Positions 45,176 through 53,436 are shown, numbered from the stretch's first letter. The stretch: DNA of 64,000 nt from Comamonas thiooxydans (GCF_002157685.2 NZ_AP026738.1:3844001-3908000), one strand, 5' to 3'. Numbers and translations are program-made. Notes: generated by a model not told the origin, from the letters alone.

Positions 45176-46296
45176 GCCTCAAATTGGTTGATCCAGGCGG
45201 GTGTCTTGAGCACCTGTCTGCGAGCCTCATTGCCATCGGATGCGAGATGCGATGTGAGCACGGCTGCAATCTCATGCTCACGGGCAAAGTCCAAGCCTTG
45301 CTGCGGACCCAGCACCGTGAGCACGGTGGCCAGCGCATCGGCGTGCATGCACTCCTCATGAAACACGGTCACGCTGGCCAGATCATGCGTCACCGGCCAG
45401 CCCGTGCGCGGATCCAGCGTGTGCGAATAGCGCCTGCCAGCCTGCGTGAACTGATGCCAGAAATCGCCCGAGGTGGCAAAAGCGCCCTCCCTGCAGGCCA
45501 CGACCAGCGATTCGGCCTCGGCAGAACCGCCCGTGCCCAGCTGCACCTGCCAGGGCCGCCCGTCAGGGCGCGCGCCCCAGCTGCGCAGCTCACCGCCGAT
45601 TTCGAACATGCCCGCAGCCCAGCCTGCGGCCTGCAGCTTTTGCACCGCCCAGTCCACGGCAAAGCCCTTGGCAATGCCGCACAAATCCAGCTCCAGACCA
45701 CCGCTCTGCTGCAACTGCCGGGTCTGTGCATTCCAGCGCAGATGACCATGGCCGCTGGTCTTCAGCAAGCGTTCGATCTCCTCGCTGGGCGGTGCCTGCC
45801 CTGAATGCGGCTGCAGCGGGTTCTGACGCGGCCCGAACCCCCATAGCGAGACCAGCGCTCCCATGCCGGGGTCCATCGCCGCGCCTGAAAGCCTTGCCCA
45901 ATGCAAGGCCGCTTCCAGAACCAGAGCAAACTCCGTAGGAAGAAAATGTATTTCACCGGGTCTTGAGCGATTGAACCGGGTGATCAGCGAATCCGCCTCC
46001 CAGTTGCTCATCTGGGCAATGACATCCTCAAACACCTGTTCCAGCAGGGCCTGCACCGGCTCCGTGGGCAGGTAATCGGGATTGACCAGGCGCAGCGACC
46101 AGTGCGTGCCCATGGTCTGGCCGGACAGGCGGTGAATGCGCCCGTCCTGCTGGTGCTGCAGGCTTGCGGGTCTCCAGCGCTGCACGCCAAAGTCCAGCGC
46201 CGGCGTCCGGGGACGAGCCTGACTCTGTGCCGCCGACGAGGGCAGTTGCCAGAGACTGGCGTCAAAGCGTACACGGGGGGGGGTGGGCATGGGCAT
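45172..46296 (-). CDS. apbE: FAD:protein FMN transferase (ApbE family)
   Basis: A 374-residue enzyme that attaches FMN covalently to Ser/Thr of target proteins. Family motifs are SGQTMGTHWSLRLV, GLELDLCGIAKGFAVDWAVQ, FEIGGELRSWG, GAFATSGDFW and HTLDPRTGWPV. It lacks a visible signal peptide or lipobox at its N-terminus (MPMPTPPRVRFDASLW), although most relatives are exported. A run of nine C falls in codons 5-8, so the reading frame at the start is sensitive to slippage. It lies between DUF4198 and the reductase gene, overlapping the latter (ATGA). The flavin target is probably the DUF2271 protein or another membrane partner of this operon. Confidence 0.93.
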   Translation of the reverse strand: MPMPTPPRVRFDASLWQLPSSAAQSQARPRTPALDFGVQRWRPASLQHQQDGRIHRLSGQTMGTHWSLRLVNPDYLPTEPVQALLEQVFEDVIAQMSNWEADSLITRFNRSRPGEIHFLPTEFALVLEAALHWARLSGAAMDPGMGALVSLWGFGPRQNPLQPHSGQAPPSEEIERLLKTSGHGHLRWNAQTRQLQQSGGLELDLCGIAKGFAVDWAVQKLQAAGWAAGMFEIGGELRSWGARPDGRPWQVQLGTGGSAEAESLVVACREGAFATSGDFWHQFTQAGRRYSHTLDPRTGWPVTHDLASVTVFHEECMHADALATVLTVLGPQQGLDFAREHEIAAVLTSHLASDGNEARRQVLKTPAWINQFEA

Positions 46297-46319
46297 CCAG
46301 ACAAAGACGAAAACAACGA

Positions 46320-46338
46320 CGCGCCCGTAGCGGGCGCG
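46320..46338 (-). terminator. GC-rich hairpin between DUF4198 gene and apbE
   Basis: CGCGCCCG pairs perfectly with CGGGCGCG around a three-base loop. On the minus strand it is followed by TCGTTGTTTTCG, a weak T tract. It may attenuate expression of apbE and the reductase relative to the upstream genes. Confidence 0.5.
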
Positions 46339-46365
46339 CGCATTCAGTCCATCAAGCGCTAACGC

Positions 46366-47166
46366 TTAAGGCAGGACTTCCAGAGTCGCGATATAGCCCA
46401 GGCGGCGCTCTGTTGCCTTGGCAATGCTGGTCTTCTTGTCCGTGGCATCGGCGTTCAGCCAGAACAGACCTGCACGAGGGAACTTGATCTTGACCTGCCC
46501 CTTGGCATCGGTCTTGAGCTTCATGGCGTCCACACCGTCGCGATAGCGAATGCCGTCGGCCACCAGCTCCAGCTCCAGATCGGCGGCGGGCTTGCCGTCA
46601 AGATGGAATTCGAACGTCGCTTCTTCGCTGGCCACCAGATCATTGGGGTGGGTCACGGGCTTGAGCTCCAGGCCCTTGCCGGTCAGCGCCAGCGCCGAAG
46701 GCTTGCCCAGGGACACAAAGGTTTCCATGCGGCGCAGATTCTCGGTCACGCGCACTTCCTTGGCATCGGCAGGAATCTGCTTGAGCACTTCTTCCACCGA
46801 ACCGCGCAGGCGCTTGGGCTGGCCGTTGGCATCCTTGTAGCCGCCCATCACGCCGGTCATCAGCATGGTGACGCGGTAGGTACCGGTCTTCTCAGGCTTG
46901 AAGTCGAACATGCTGCGCAGCTCGCCCTTGGCCACATTCTTCATTTCCACGGCCGCGCCGTCGGGTGCGGTCACCTTGACGGCTTCCAGACCCAGCGGAC
47001 GGTGGTTGAAGAAGAACACATCGTTGGACACGGCCGCATCCACCGTCACCCAGTCGGACTTGGACAGCACGGTGCTGGAAGGCTTGAACCACAGATCATG
47101 CGCCTGGGCGCCCAGGGCAGCCAGAGCCAGAGTTGCAGCGACGATGGCACGAGTTTGGAACTTCAT
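46366..47166 (-). CDS. DUF4198 periplasmic protein with mature N-terminal histidine
   Basis: A 266-residue exported protein. The signal peptide is MKFQTRAIVAATLALAALGA, with cleavage after AQA, leaving HDLWFKPSS as the mature start. Beta-rich domains follow, with an Ig-like segment (TFEFHLDGKPAADLELELVA). DUF4198 proteins (CbiK/NikM-like) are often linked to metal uptake. A mature N-terminal His, as seen here, could coordinate metal through the amino terminus. The ATG at 47166 has AAGGACCTGAT upstream. It belongs to the iron-linked reductase operon. Confidence 0.88.
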   Translation of the reverse strand: MKFQTRAIVAATLALAALGAQAHDLWFKPSSTVLSKSDWVTVDAAVSNDVFFFNHRPLGLEAVKVTAPDGAAVEMKNVAKGELRSMFDFKPEKTGTYRVTMLMTGVMGGYKDANGQPKRLRGSVEEVLKQIPADAKEVRVTENLRRMETFVSLGKPSALALTGKGLELKPVTHPNDLVASEEATFEFHLDGKPAADLELELVADGIRYRDGVDAMKLKTDAKGQVKIKFPRAGLFWLNADATDKKTSIAKATERRLGYIATLEVLP

Positions 47167-47259
47167 ATCAGGTCCTTGAAAACAGAAAGGGTGACAAATC
47201 CGAAAATGAGGCGAGGTGCAAGCCAGGAACACCGGGCAAGAGCCGCCTCGCAGCGAAGG

Positions 47260-47316
47260 TGTTGTCCCCCTCCGCGAAGCAGAGAGGGGGAAGGCGCTGA
47301 GCGCCTCAGGGGGTGA
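47260..47316. repeat. GC-rich intergenic repeat-like element
   Basis: The segment GTCCCCCTCCGCGAAG followed by CAGAGAGGGGGAAGGC forms a C/G-rich inverted structure, then GCGCTGAGCGCC. It fills the gap between the DUF2271 and DUF4198 genes. A related C/G-rich element is at 52170-52250. Both look like REP-type intergenic elements. Confidence 0.5.
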
Positions 47317-47838
47317 TCAAGGCTTCAATTCCAGCTTGATCGCGCCCAGCTCGGTGCTGCCATTGGCGCTCAGGCTGGTGGCCTGCTTGACGGGCCACTC
47401 GAAGGGAATGGATACCAGCTCGCGGCCGCCGACTTCACGGGCGGCTTCCACCATCAGCTTGTACTGACCGGGAGCCAGCTGGGGCAGCGGGTTCTTGCCT
47501 TCGGCAAAGGACAGCGCATGGCTGCCCACGGGCTTGGTCGGCTGGGTCACGCCGTCGATGGGGAAGCTCAGCTCACGGCCGGTACGGCGCCACCACTGGC
47601 GCATGTCCTTGAGCCACTTGGTGCCCTCGGCGTTCTTCATCTTTGCGTCGTACCAGACGGACAGATTGGCTGCCACGCCGCCATCGGCCTTTTCCAGCCA
47701 CACGGCAACATAGGGCTTGTGGTATTCGGCCACCTGCAACTGGGGCACGGTCACCGCCACATTCATACCGCCCGCGAGTGCCGGCAGGCCCACCACGGCG
47801 CTCAATGCCACCGAGGTTTTGAAAATCCGCTTCGCCAT
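47317..47838 (-). CDS. DUF2271 periplasmic protein, possible FMN carrier
   Basis: A 173-residue exported protein with a signal peptide (MAKRIFKTSVALSAVVGLPA, ending near LAGG) and a beta-rich DUF2271 domain. The segment D95-GVTQPT-101-KPVG aligns with the family's Asp...Thr motif, usually D-x-x-[ST]-G-A-T, where ApbE attaches FMN to the threonine. Asp and Thr are kept, but the Gly-Ala is replaced by Gln-Pro. Neighbouring apbE supports a flavinylated electron carrier, while the altered motif leaves it open. It lies 28 bases after the PepSY gene. The ATG at 47838 has AAGGAAG upstream. Confidence 0.88.
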   Translation of the reverse strand: MAKRIFKTSVALSAVVGLPALAGGMNVAVTVPQLQVAEYHKPYVAVWLEKADGGVAANLSVWYDAKMKNAEGTKWLKDMRQWWRRTGRELSFPIDGVTQPTKPVGSHALSFAEGKNPLPQLAPGQYKLMVEAAREVGGRELVSIPFEWPVKQATSLSANGSTELGAIKLELKP

Positions 47839-47866
47839 TTTTTCTTCCTTCACAAAATTCTTGGGC

Positions 47867-48517
47867 TCAGTGCACGAGCAGCAATACCAGCAGGGCCGGC
47901 AGCACCAGTCCCAGGCCCACCATGGGCCAGGTCATGGGTCGGCGCTGCGCATGCATCTTCAGGATCAGCAGACCCGTAATGCAGAACACCAGGCAGCCAA
48001 TCGCAAAGACATCTATGAACAGGCTCCAGGCTCCGCCCGTATTACGCCCCTTGTGCAAGTCGTTGAGGTAGGAGATCCAGCCTCGGTCGGTCTTCTCGTA
48101 CTCGACCGCGCCCTCCTTCAGGTCCACACGCAGCCAGGCATCGCCGCCCGGGCGCGGCATGGGCACATAGGCCTCGTCTTCGCTCCACTCCACTGCAAAA
48201 CCCTTGGCACTGACCTTGATCTGCTGAGCCAGCCAGCCATCCACCTCGGCAGGCAAGCCCACGGCATTCTTGTTCGCCGCTTCCACACCATGCCTCTGGG
48301 CTTGCTGCAGTTTTTCGAGCAAATCCCGAGGCAGTTGTGCATCACGCGATTCGACCTTGGGCTTGGACTCGATCTGCCCGGCGTGATTCAGGGTGAATCC
48401 CGTCACGGCAAACAGCAGCATGCCGATCAGGCAGATGGCGGAGCTGATCCAGTGCCACTCATGTAATTTCTTGAGCCAGTACGCCCGCTGCGGGGCGTTG
48501 GAGGAAGCCGCGGTCAT
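47867..48517 (-). CDS. PepSY-associated membrane protein
   Basis: A 216-residue inner-membrane protein with an N-terminal helix (WISSAICLIGMLLFAVTGFT) and a periplasmic PepSY-like domain (about 50-160). Two C-terminal helices follow (LFIDVFAIGCLVFCITGLLI; PMVGLGLVLPALLVLLLV). Histidines flank the membrane faces (LHEWHW, LNHAG, LNDLHKGRN), as in PepSY-TM proteins thought to bind heme and pass electrons. It is the first gene of the minus-strand operon, divergent from the TonB receptor. It is a likely trans-membrane electron step between the reductase and periplasmic carriers. Confidence 0.9.
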   Translation of the reverse strand: MTAASSNAPQRAYWLKKLHEWHWISSAICLIGMLLFAVTGFTLNHAGQIESKPKVESRDAQLPRDLLEKLQQAQRHGVEAANKNAVGLPAEVDGWLAQQIKVSAKGFAVEWSEDEAYVPMPRPGGDAWLRVDLKEGAVEYEKTDRGWISYLNDLHKGRNTGGAWSLFIDVFAIGCLVFCITGLLILKMHAQRRPMTWPMVGLGLVLPALLVLLLVH

Positions 48518-48891
48518 TCAGAACTTTCTGGGATTGCGTTGCCGCCGGGCCGGGCAGAGCCGACCTTTGGGACATAGCGCCACAAGGCCAGTCCTTGCTT
48601 GCGCAGCAAGCCGGCATTCTAGTTGTGCAGATTCTAAATGCATCTCACTTTTATTTACTTTACTTGACGTAAACAAAGCGCCCGCCCAAGGCCAGGGCAT
48701 TTACGCCATCCCGAAAACTCGTGGCTGCATAGACCGGCAGAACCCGCACCGTCTATCCAGGCAGCCTGTCTGTTGCCGTACTGCAACAAAACGTAGATTA
48801 TCGGACTCCATTATTGAATGGTATCGAGAATTATTATCAATATCACCTAGAATTCGCACGCTTTTTCAAAAATCGACTCTTCATCAAAAGC
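48518..48891. other. Divergent intergenic region of the iron-uptake locus
   Basis: This 374-base gap separates the PepSY operon from the TonB receptor and must hold both promoters. The right half is AT-rich and contains the Fur-box-like site listed separately. The left AT-rich stretch (48640-48675) has a possible minus-strand -10 (TAGAAT), but no convincing Fur box. Confidence 0.5.
48826..48844 (+). promoter_or_regulatory. Fur-box-like operator upstream of the TonB receptor
   Basis: GAGAATTATTATCAATATC matches 15 of 19 positions of the classical Fur consensus GATAATGATAATCATTATC. It ends 47 bases before the receptor start, consistent with repression by Fe-Fur. Confidence 0.75.
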
Positions 48892-51168
48892 ATGTCCAAC
48901 AACCATCTGACCCCGACCGACTCCAACGGCTTGCGCTGCGAGCTCAAGCAAATCGTGATTGCCGCAGGCCTGTGCCTGATTGGCGCCAGCGCGATGGCTC
49001 AGCAGGAAACCACCTTGTCCACCGTGAATGTGGAAGCCGCTGCCGACGCCAGCTTCAAGACCGAAGCCAGCCCTCAGGGCAAGTTCACAGCGCCCCTGCT
49101 GGACACGCCCAAGACCGTTCAGGTCATCAATGAAGAGATCATCAAGCAAACAGGTGCCACCAGCTTGCAGGATGCTCTGCGCTCCACCCCCGGCATCACC
49201 TTCGGCAACGGCGAAGGCGGCAACCCCAGCGGCGACCAACCCTTCATCCGCGGCATGGACGCCCAGTCCAGCACCTTTGTGGACGGCATGCGTGACATCG
49301 CCGCCGGTACCCGCGAACTGTTCAACGTCGAAGCCGTGGAAGTCATCAAGGGTGCTGACTCCGCCTACGCTGGTCGCGGCGGCGCAGGCGGCTCCATCAA
49401 TATCACCACCAAGAAGGCCAAGAACGAGAACTTCATCTCGGGCGACGTGGGTCTGGGTACCGACAACTATCTGCGCGGCACACTGGACATCAACCGCAAG
49501 ATCAACGAGACCACCGGCATTCGCCTGAACGCCATGGGCCACAGTGCCGACGTTCCCGGCCGCAACGGTCCTGACAACAAGCGCTGGGGCATTGCCCCCA
49601 CCGTGACCTTTGGCATGGGCACAGCCACCGAAGTGACCCTGTCCTGGCAGCATCTGCAGACCGACAACACCCCCGACGGCGGCGTACCTTATCTGTATAG
49701 CAATGGTGCCAACGCAGCCGGTTCAACCAACGCAACGCAACTGCCCGGTGGCTCCAAGATTCGCCCCACTTACGGCAACAGCCGCGACAACTGGTATGGG
49801 CTGAACAACCGTGACTACGAGAAGGAAAAGAGCGATCTGTTCACGGCCTCGGTCACCCACAAGTTCACCGACACCAACAAGATCCGCAACAGCCTGCGCT
49901 ATAGCAAGACCAAGCAGGACTATGTCTGGACACAGCCCGACGACTCCAAGGGCAATGCCCTCAATGGCTATGTCTGGCGCCGTGGCAACTATCGTGTCTA
50001 TGACACCACCACGCTGCAGAACGTGACCGAGTTCACTGGCAAGGAGCAGACCGGCTCCATCGGCCACAGCTATGCCTTCGGCCTGGAACTGTCCAAGGAA
50101 AAAGCAGATGGCAGCTCGGGCGCAATCCAGAGCGGCACTGGCGTGTGCACCTCGGTGTCCGACCCCTGGTGCACCACCTTGAGCAACCCCAGCGGCGCCA
50201 ATGCAGCCTGGAATGTCCCCTTGACTCTCCCAGCGCAATCTACCGTCAACAAGATCGACACCATTGCTGTCTACGGCTTTGACACTCTGAAGCTCAACGA
50301 GCAATGGCTGGTGAATGCCGGTCTGCGCGTGGACCACTACAAGCTCAACGCTTCCGGCCCCGCCGGCGGCCGTGGCGCCAGCGCCTACCCGGCGTATGAC
50401 CTGAGCCGCAGCGATACGATGTTCAACTACCAGCTGGGTGTGGTCTACAAGCCCGCATCCAATGGCAGCATCTACGCCAATATCGGTACCTCTTCGCGCC
50501 CCGGTGGCTCGACTTTGGGCAACGGCAGCGAGGACCTGACCACGACCACAGATGCGCTGATCAGCCTGAAGCCGGAAAAAACCAAGTCCATCGAGCTGGG
50601 CACCAAATGGGACCTGCTGGACAAGAAGCTGAACCTGACTGCCGCAGTCTTCCGCAATGAAGTGACCAATGTGCGCATCAGCGATGCAACCGGCACGTAC
50701 ATGGGCGGCAACAAGGAAGTCAATGGCATCGAACTGGGCTTTACCGGCCAGATCCTGTCCAATCTGAGCGTGTTCGGTGGCTATACCTTTATGGATAGCG
50801 AATTCAAGAACATGGGCAAGGACGATGTTCGCAATGGCCTGCCCTTCTACAACACACCCAAGCACAGCTTCAGCCTGTGGACCAGCTACAAGCCCATGGC
50901 CAAACTGACACTGGGTCTGGGTATCTATGCTCAGAGCGACGTTGCTGCCAGCTACATTCAAGGCCAGGGCGGCATCGTGACCAAGGGCGCCTCCGGCTAT
51001 GCCCGCTACGACGCGATGATGGCCTACCAGATCGACAAGAACCTGAGCTTTCAGCTGAACGTCTACAACCTGGGCAACAAGGTGTACTACACCGGCGTGC
51101 GCTCGCCTCATTACGCCAATATGGGCGCTGGCCGCTCGGCCGTGGCCTCGCTCAAGTTCACGTACTAA
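48892..51168 (+). CDS. TonB-dependent siderophore receptor (Fiu type)
   Basis: A 758-residue outer-membrane receptor. A long signal sequence (LKQIVIAAGLCLIGASAMAQ) is followed by a plug domain (TPKTVQVINEEIIKQTGATS; AVEVIKGADSAYAGRGGAGG; SINITTKK) and a 22-strand barrel ending in VASLKFTY with the terminal aromatic. Plug features resemble Fiu, a catecholate siderophore receptor, so ferric catecholates are the likely cargo. I chose the ATG at 48892; the 26 residues before it are not signal-like. It is energised by the TonB-ExbB-ExbD system encoded 3 kb downstream. Confidence 0.92.
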   Translation: MSNNHLTPTDSNGLRCELKQIVIAAGLCLIGASAMAQQETTLSTVNVEAAADASFKTEASPQGKFTAPLLDTPKTVQVINEEIIKQTGATSLQDALRSTPGITFGNGEGGNPSGDQPFIRGMDAQSSTFVDGMRDIAAGTRELFNVEAVEVIKGADSAYAGRGGAGGSINITTKKAKNENFISGDVGLGTDNYLRGTLDINRKINETTGIRLNAMGHSADVPGRNGPDNKRWGIAPTVTFGMGTATEVTLSWQHLQTDNTPDGGVPYLYSNGANAAGSTNATQLPGGSKIRPTYGNSRDNWYGLNNRDYEKEKSDLFTASVTHKFTDTNKIRNSLRYSKTKQDYVWTQPDDSKGNALNGYVWRRGNYRVYDTTTLQNVTEFTGKEQTGSIGHSYAFGLELSKEKADGSSGAIQSGTGVCTSVSDPWCTTLSNPSGANAAWNVPLTLPAQSTVNKIDTIAVYGFDTLKLNEQWLVNAGLRVDHYKLNASGPAGGRGASAYPAYDLSRSDTMFNYQLGVVYKPASNGSIYANIGTSSRPGGSTLGNGSEDLTTTTDALISLKPEKTKSIELGTKWDLLDKKLNLTAAVFRNEVTNVRISDATGTYMGGNKEVNGIELGFTGQILSNLSVFGGYTFMDSEFKNMGKDDVRNGLPFYNTPKHSFSLWTSYKPMAKLTLGLGIYAQSDVAASYIQGQGGIVTKGASGYARYDAMMAYQIDKNLSFQLNVYNLGNKVYYTGVRSPHYANMGAGRSAVASLKFTY

Positions 51169-51243
51169 TTCATGTACTGACAGGAGCAATGACAGCCCTG
51201 CCTGCGCTTGATCTGGCGCAGGCTTGCTGCAAACCATCATTCC

Positions 51244-51280
51244 AAGCCCCGCAGGCTCCTGATGCCAGCGGGGCTTTTTA
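51244..51280 (+). terminator. Rho-independent terminator of the receptor gene
   Basis: AAGCCCCGC pairs with GCGGGGCTT, followed by TTTT, about 75 bases past the receptor stop. The piuC group therefore probably has its own promoter. Confidence 0.88.
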
Positions 51281-51343
51281 CATGCACACTTGGCGGGTCA
51301 AGCGCATTGCCGCTGGCTCGCAAAGCCTGATCTTCGCCATCAA

Positions 51344-51431
51344 AACCATAGCTGGTAGCGCCTATCCATAAATGTTTTCAAGCCAAGAAGTCATTGAAAG
51401 CTATAGGTATCAAACGCCACCAGCTATGGTT
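51344..51431. repeat. Inverted repeat with AACCATAGCTGGT arms
   Basis: The left arm AACCATAGCTGGTAGCG and the right arm CGCCACCAGCTATGGTT are near-perfect inverted copies 88 bases end to end. A second inner pair is CCTAT/ATAGG. It resembles the element between pheS and pheT and probably belongs to the same short Comamonadaceae repeat family. It lies 50 bases upstream of piuC. Confidence 0.75.
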
Positions 51432-51480
51432 AATGATGTAACCCGGATCATCAACAGATAGATATCGCCTCACTTCCGCC

Positions 51481-52161
51481 ATGTTGCTACGCATCCCCTG
51501 CCTGCTCACTCCCGATGAAGTTCGCCACTGCCGCCAGGCGCTGGAAGCCGCCAGCTGGCAGGACGGCAAGACCACGGCCGGTCATGTGGCGGCTCAGGTC
51601 AAGAGCAATCTGCAGCTGCCGCTGGACAGCAAGACCGGCCAGCAGATAGGCGACCTGATCCTGGACCGGCTGGGCCGCAACCCGCTGTTCATGTCGGCAG
51701 CCCTGCCGCTCAAGGTCCTGCCGCCGCGCTTCAATCGCTATGAAGGTGGAGGTACCTATGGCAACCATATCGACAACGCCTTCTTCACCATTCCGGGCAC
51801 GGCCATCAAGGTCAGAACCGATGTCTCCACCACGGTGTTCTTCAGCGATCCTGACGAATACGAGGGCGGCGAGTTGATGGTAGAAGACACTTTCGGCCAG
51901 CAAAGCGTGAAGCTGGCGGCGGGCGACGCTATCGTCTACCCCGGCACCAGCTTGCACCGAGTCAACCCCGTGACGCGCGGCACGCGCTATGCCTCGTTCT
52001 TCTGGACGCACAGCCTGGTCAAGTCGGCGGAGCAGCGCCGTCTGCTGTTCGATCTGGACCAGAGCATTCAGCAACTCACGCAAGAGCAGCCCGAGCATCT
52101 GCGCATCGCTGCCCTCTCGGGTACCTATCACAATCTCTTGCGCATGTGGTCCGAAAGCTAG
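51481..52161 (+). CDS. piuC: PKHD-type Fe(II)/2-oxoglutarate dioxygenase (PiuC/YbiX)
   Basis: A 226-residue non-heme iron dioxygenase. The iron ligands are H96 and D98 ([10 protein letters not shown]) and H159 (GTSLHRVNP), and the 2-oxoglutarate arginine is R169 (TRYASFFW). This family sits beside Fur-controlled TonB receptors in many proteobacteria and is induced by low iron. Its substrate is not established. The receptor gene just upstream fits that linkage. Confidence 0.95.
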   Translation: MLLRIPCLLTPDEVRHCRQALEAASWQDGKTTAGHVAAQVKSNLQLPLDSKTGQQIGDLILDRLGRNPLFMSAALPLKVLPPRFNRYEGGGTYGNHIDNAFFTIPGTAIKVRTDVSTTVFFSDPDEYEGGELMVEDTFGQQSVKLAAGDAIVYPGTSLHRVNPVTRGTRYASFFWTHSLVKSAEQRRLLFDLDQSIQQLTQEQPEHLRIAALSGTYHNLLRMWSES

Positions 52162-52293
52162 CTCCCTCCTGATCGGCTTTGCCGCCTCCCCTTGAGGGGA
52201 CGGCAGCCTTTGCTGGAGTTGCCTTCGCTGGCTGCCCCCCCCACTTAGCCATGCCTGCTTTGCTGCCTCGCCCCAATCCAACCGGCTTGATTT
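52162..52293. repeat. C/G-rich intergenic element between piuC and the oxidase gene
   Basis: The sequence contains CCTCCCCTTGAGGGGACGG, an inverted CCCCTTGAGGGG core, and a later run of eight C. It resembles other GC-rich intergenic elements of this genome (47260-47316). It may separate or attenuate the two genes. Confidence 0.5.
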
Positions 52294-53436
52294 ATGACTG
52301 TTGAACCTTTGAATGCCGCAGGCCAGCCCGTCAAACCGCCACTGACGCAGATTTCCGCGCAGATAGGCTCCCTGGCGGACTACGCCCGGCTAGCCCGCGA
52401 GCATATGGAGGCTCAGGCCTGGACCCACCTGGAAAGCGGTGCGGACCAGGGTCTGACCCTGGGCCACAACCGCCAGGCCTTCGACCGCATCCGTCTCTGT
52501 CCTGAGCCACTGGCCGATCTGTCCGCCGCGCATACGCGGCAAAGCCTTTTGGGTCAGAGTCTGGACTGGCCGTTGTTGCTGGCACCGGTCGCCTACCAGC
52601 GGCTGGCGCACCCCGAAGGCGAACTCGCCACGGCGCGAGCGGCCATGGCCATGCGCACCGGCATGGTGGTCAGCACTTTGTCCAGCTGCACGCTCGAGGA
52701 AATCGCCCAGGCCGCGCAAGCCGCAGCGCAGGAGCTGGGGCGCAGCGGCCCACTGTGGTTCCAGCTCTACCAGCAGCCAACGCGCGAGCACACGCTGCAG
52801 CTGATTCGCCGCGCCGAAGATGCCGGCTACCAGGCCCTGGTCTGGACGGTGGATGCCCATATCAAGCGCTCCAGCTACCCGCTGCCGCCAGGCGTGGAGG
52901 CCGTCAATCTGCGTGGCATTCCCCAGCCACGGCAGACCGGCGATCTGATGAGCGAGCACATTCTGTTCGGCAGCGAACTGGCCCGAGGCGCACCCACCTG
53001 GGACGACCTGGTCTGGCTGCGTCAGCAAACCCGGTTGCCCCTGATCGTCAAAGGTCTGCTCTCGGCCCGCGCCGCCGCGCAAGCCGTGGAGCTGGGGGCC
53101 GATGCCATCGTGGTATCCAACCATGGCGGGCGAGTGCTGGACACCGCCGTCTCCCCCCTCGAAGTGCTGCCGGCCATTCGTGCGGCCACGCCTGCCCATA
53201 TTCCACTGCTGATGGACGGCGGCGTGCGCCAGGGCACCGATGTACTCAAGGCCATCGCGCTGGGTGCCAGCGCCGTGCTGCTGGGTCGGCCGCAAATGCA
53301 TGCCCTGGCAGTGGCCGGCATGCTGGGCGTGGCTCATATGCTGTATCTGCTGCGCGCCGAGCTGGAGCTGGCCATGGCCCAGACCGGCTGCGCCAGCCTT
53401 GAGCAGATCGGGCCCGGGCTCTTAACCACTTGCTGA
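52294..53436 (+). CDS. FMN-dependent alpha-hydroxy-acid oxidase/dehydrogenase
   Basis: A 380-residue TIM-barrel flavoenzyme of the lactate/glycolate oxidase family. FMN- and substrate-binding motifs are LLLAPVAYQRLAHPEGE, WFQLYQQPTREHT, LIVKGLLSARAA, the catalytic VSNHGGRVLDTA, and MDGGVRQGTDVLKAIALGA. It oxidises 2-hydroxy acids to 2-keto acids, passing electrons to oxygen or quinone; the substrate is unknown. It is placed between piuC and bfd in an iron-starvation cluster, which suggests low-iron expression, for example as an iron-free alternative. That reason is inference. Confidence 0.92.
   Translation: MTVEPLNAAGQPVKPPLTQISAQIGSLADYARLAREHMEAQAWTHLESGADQGLTLGHNRQAFDRIRLCPEPLADLSAAHTRQSLLGQSLDWPLLLAPVAYQRLAHPEGELATARAAMAMRTGMVVSTLSSCTLEEIAQAAQAAAQELGRSGPLWFQLYQQPTREHTLQLIRRAEDAGYQALVWTVDAHIKRSSYPLPPGVEAVNLRGIPQPRQTGDLMSEHILFGSELARGAPTWDDLVWLRQQTRLPLIVKGLLSARAAAQAVELGADAIVVSNHGGRVLDTAVSPLEVLPAIRAATPAHIPLLMDGGVRQGTDVLKAIALGASAVLLGRPQMHALAVAGMLGVAHMLYLLRAELELAMAQTGCASLEQIGPGLLTTC

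Noticed and set aside
48630..48680. Fur box for the PepSY operon on the minus strand
   Set aside because: The best match agrees at only about 11 of 18 informative positions. The operon may share the receptor's site or use another regulator.
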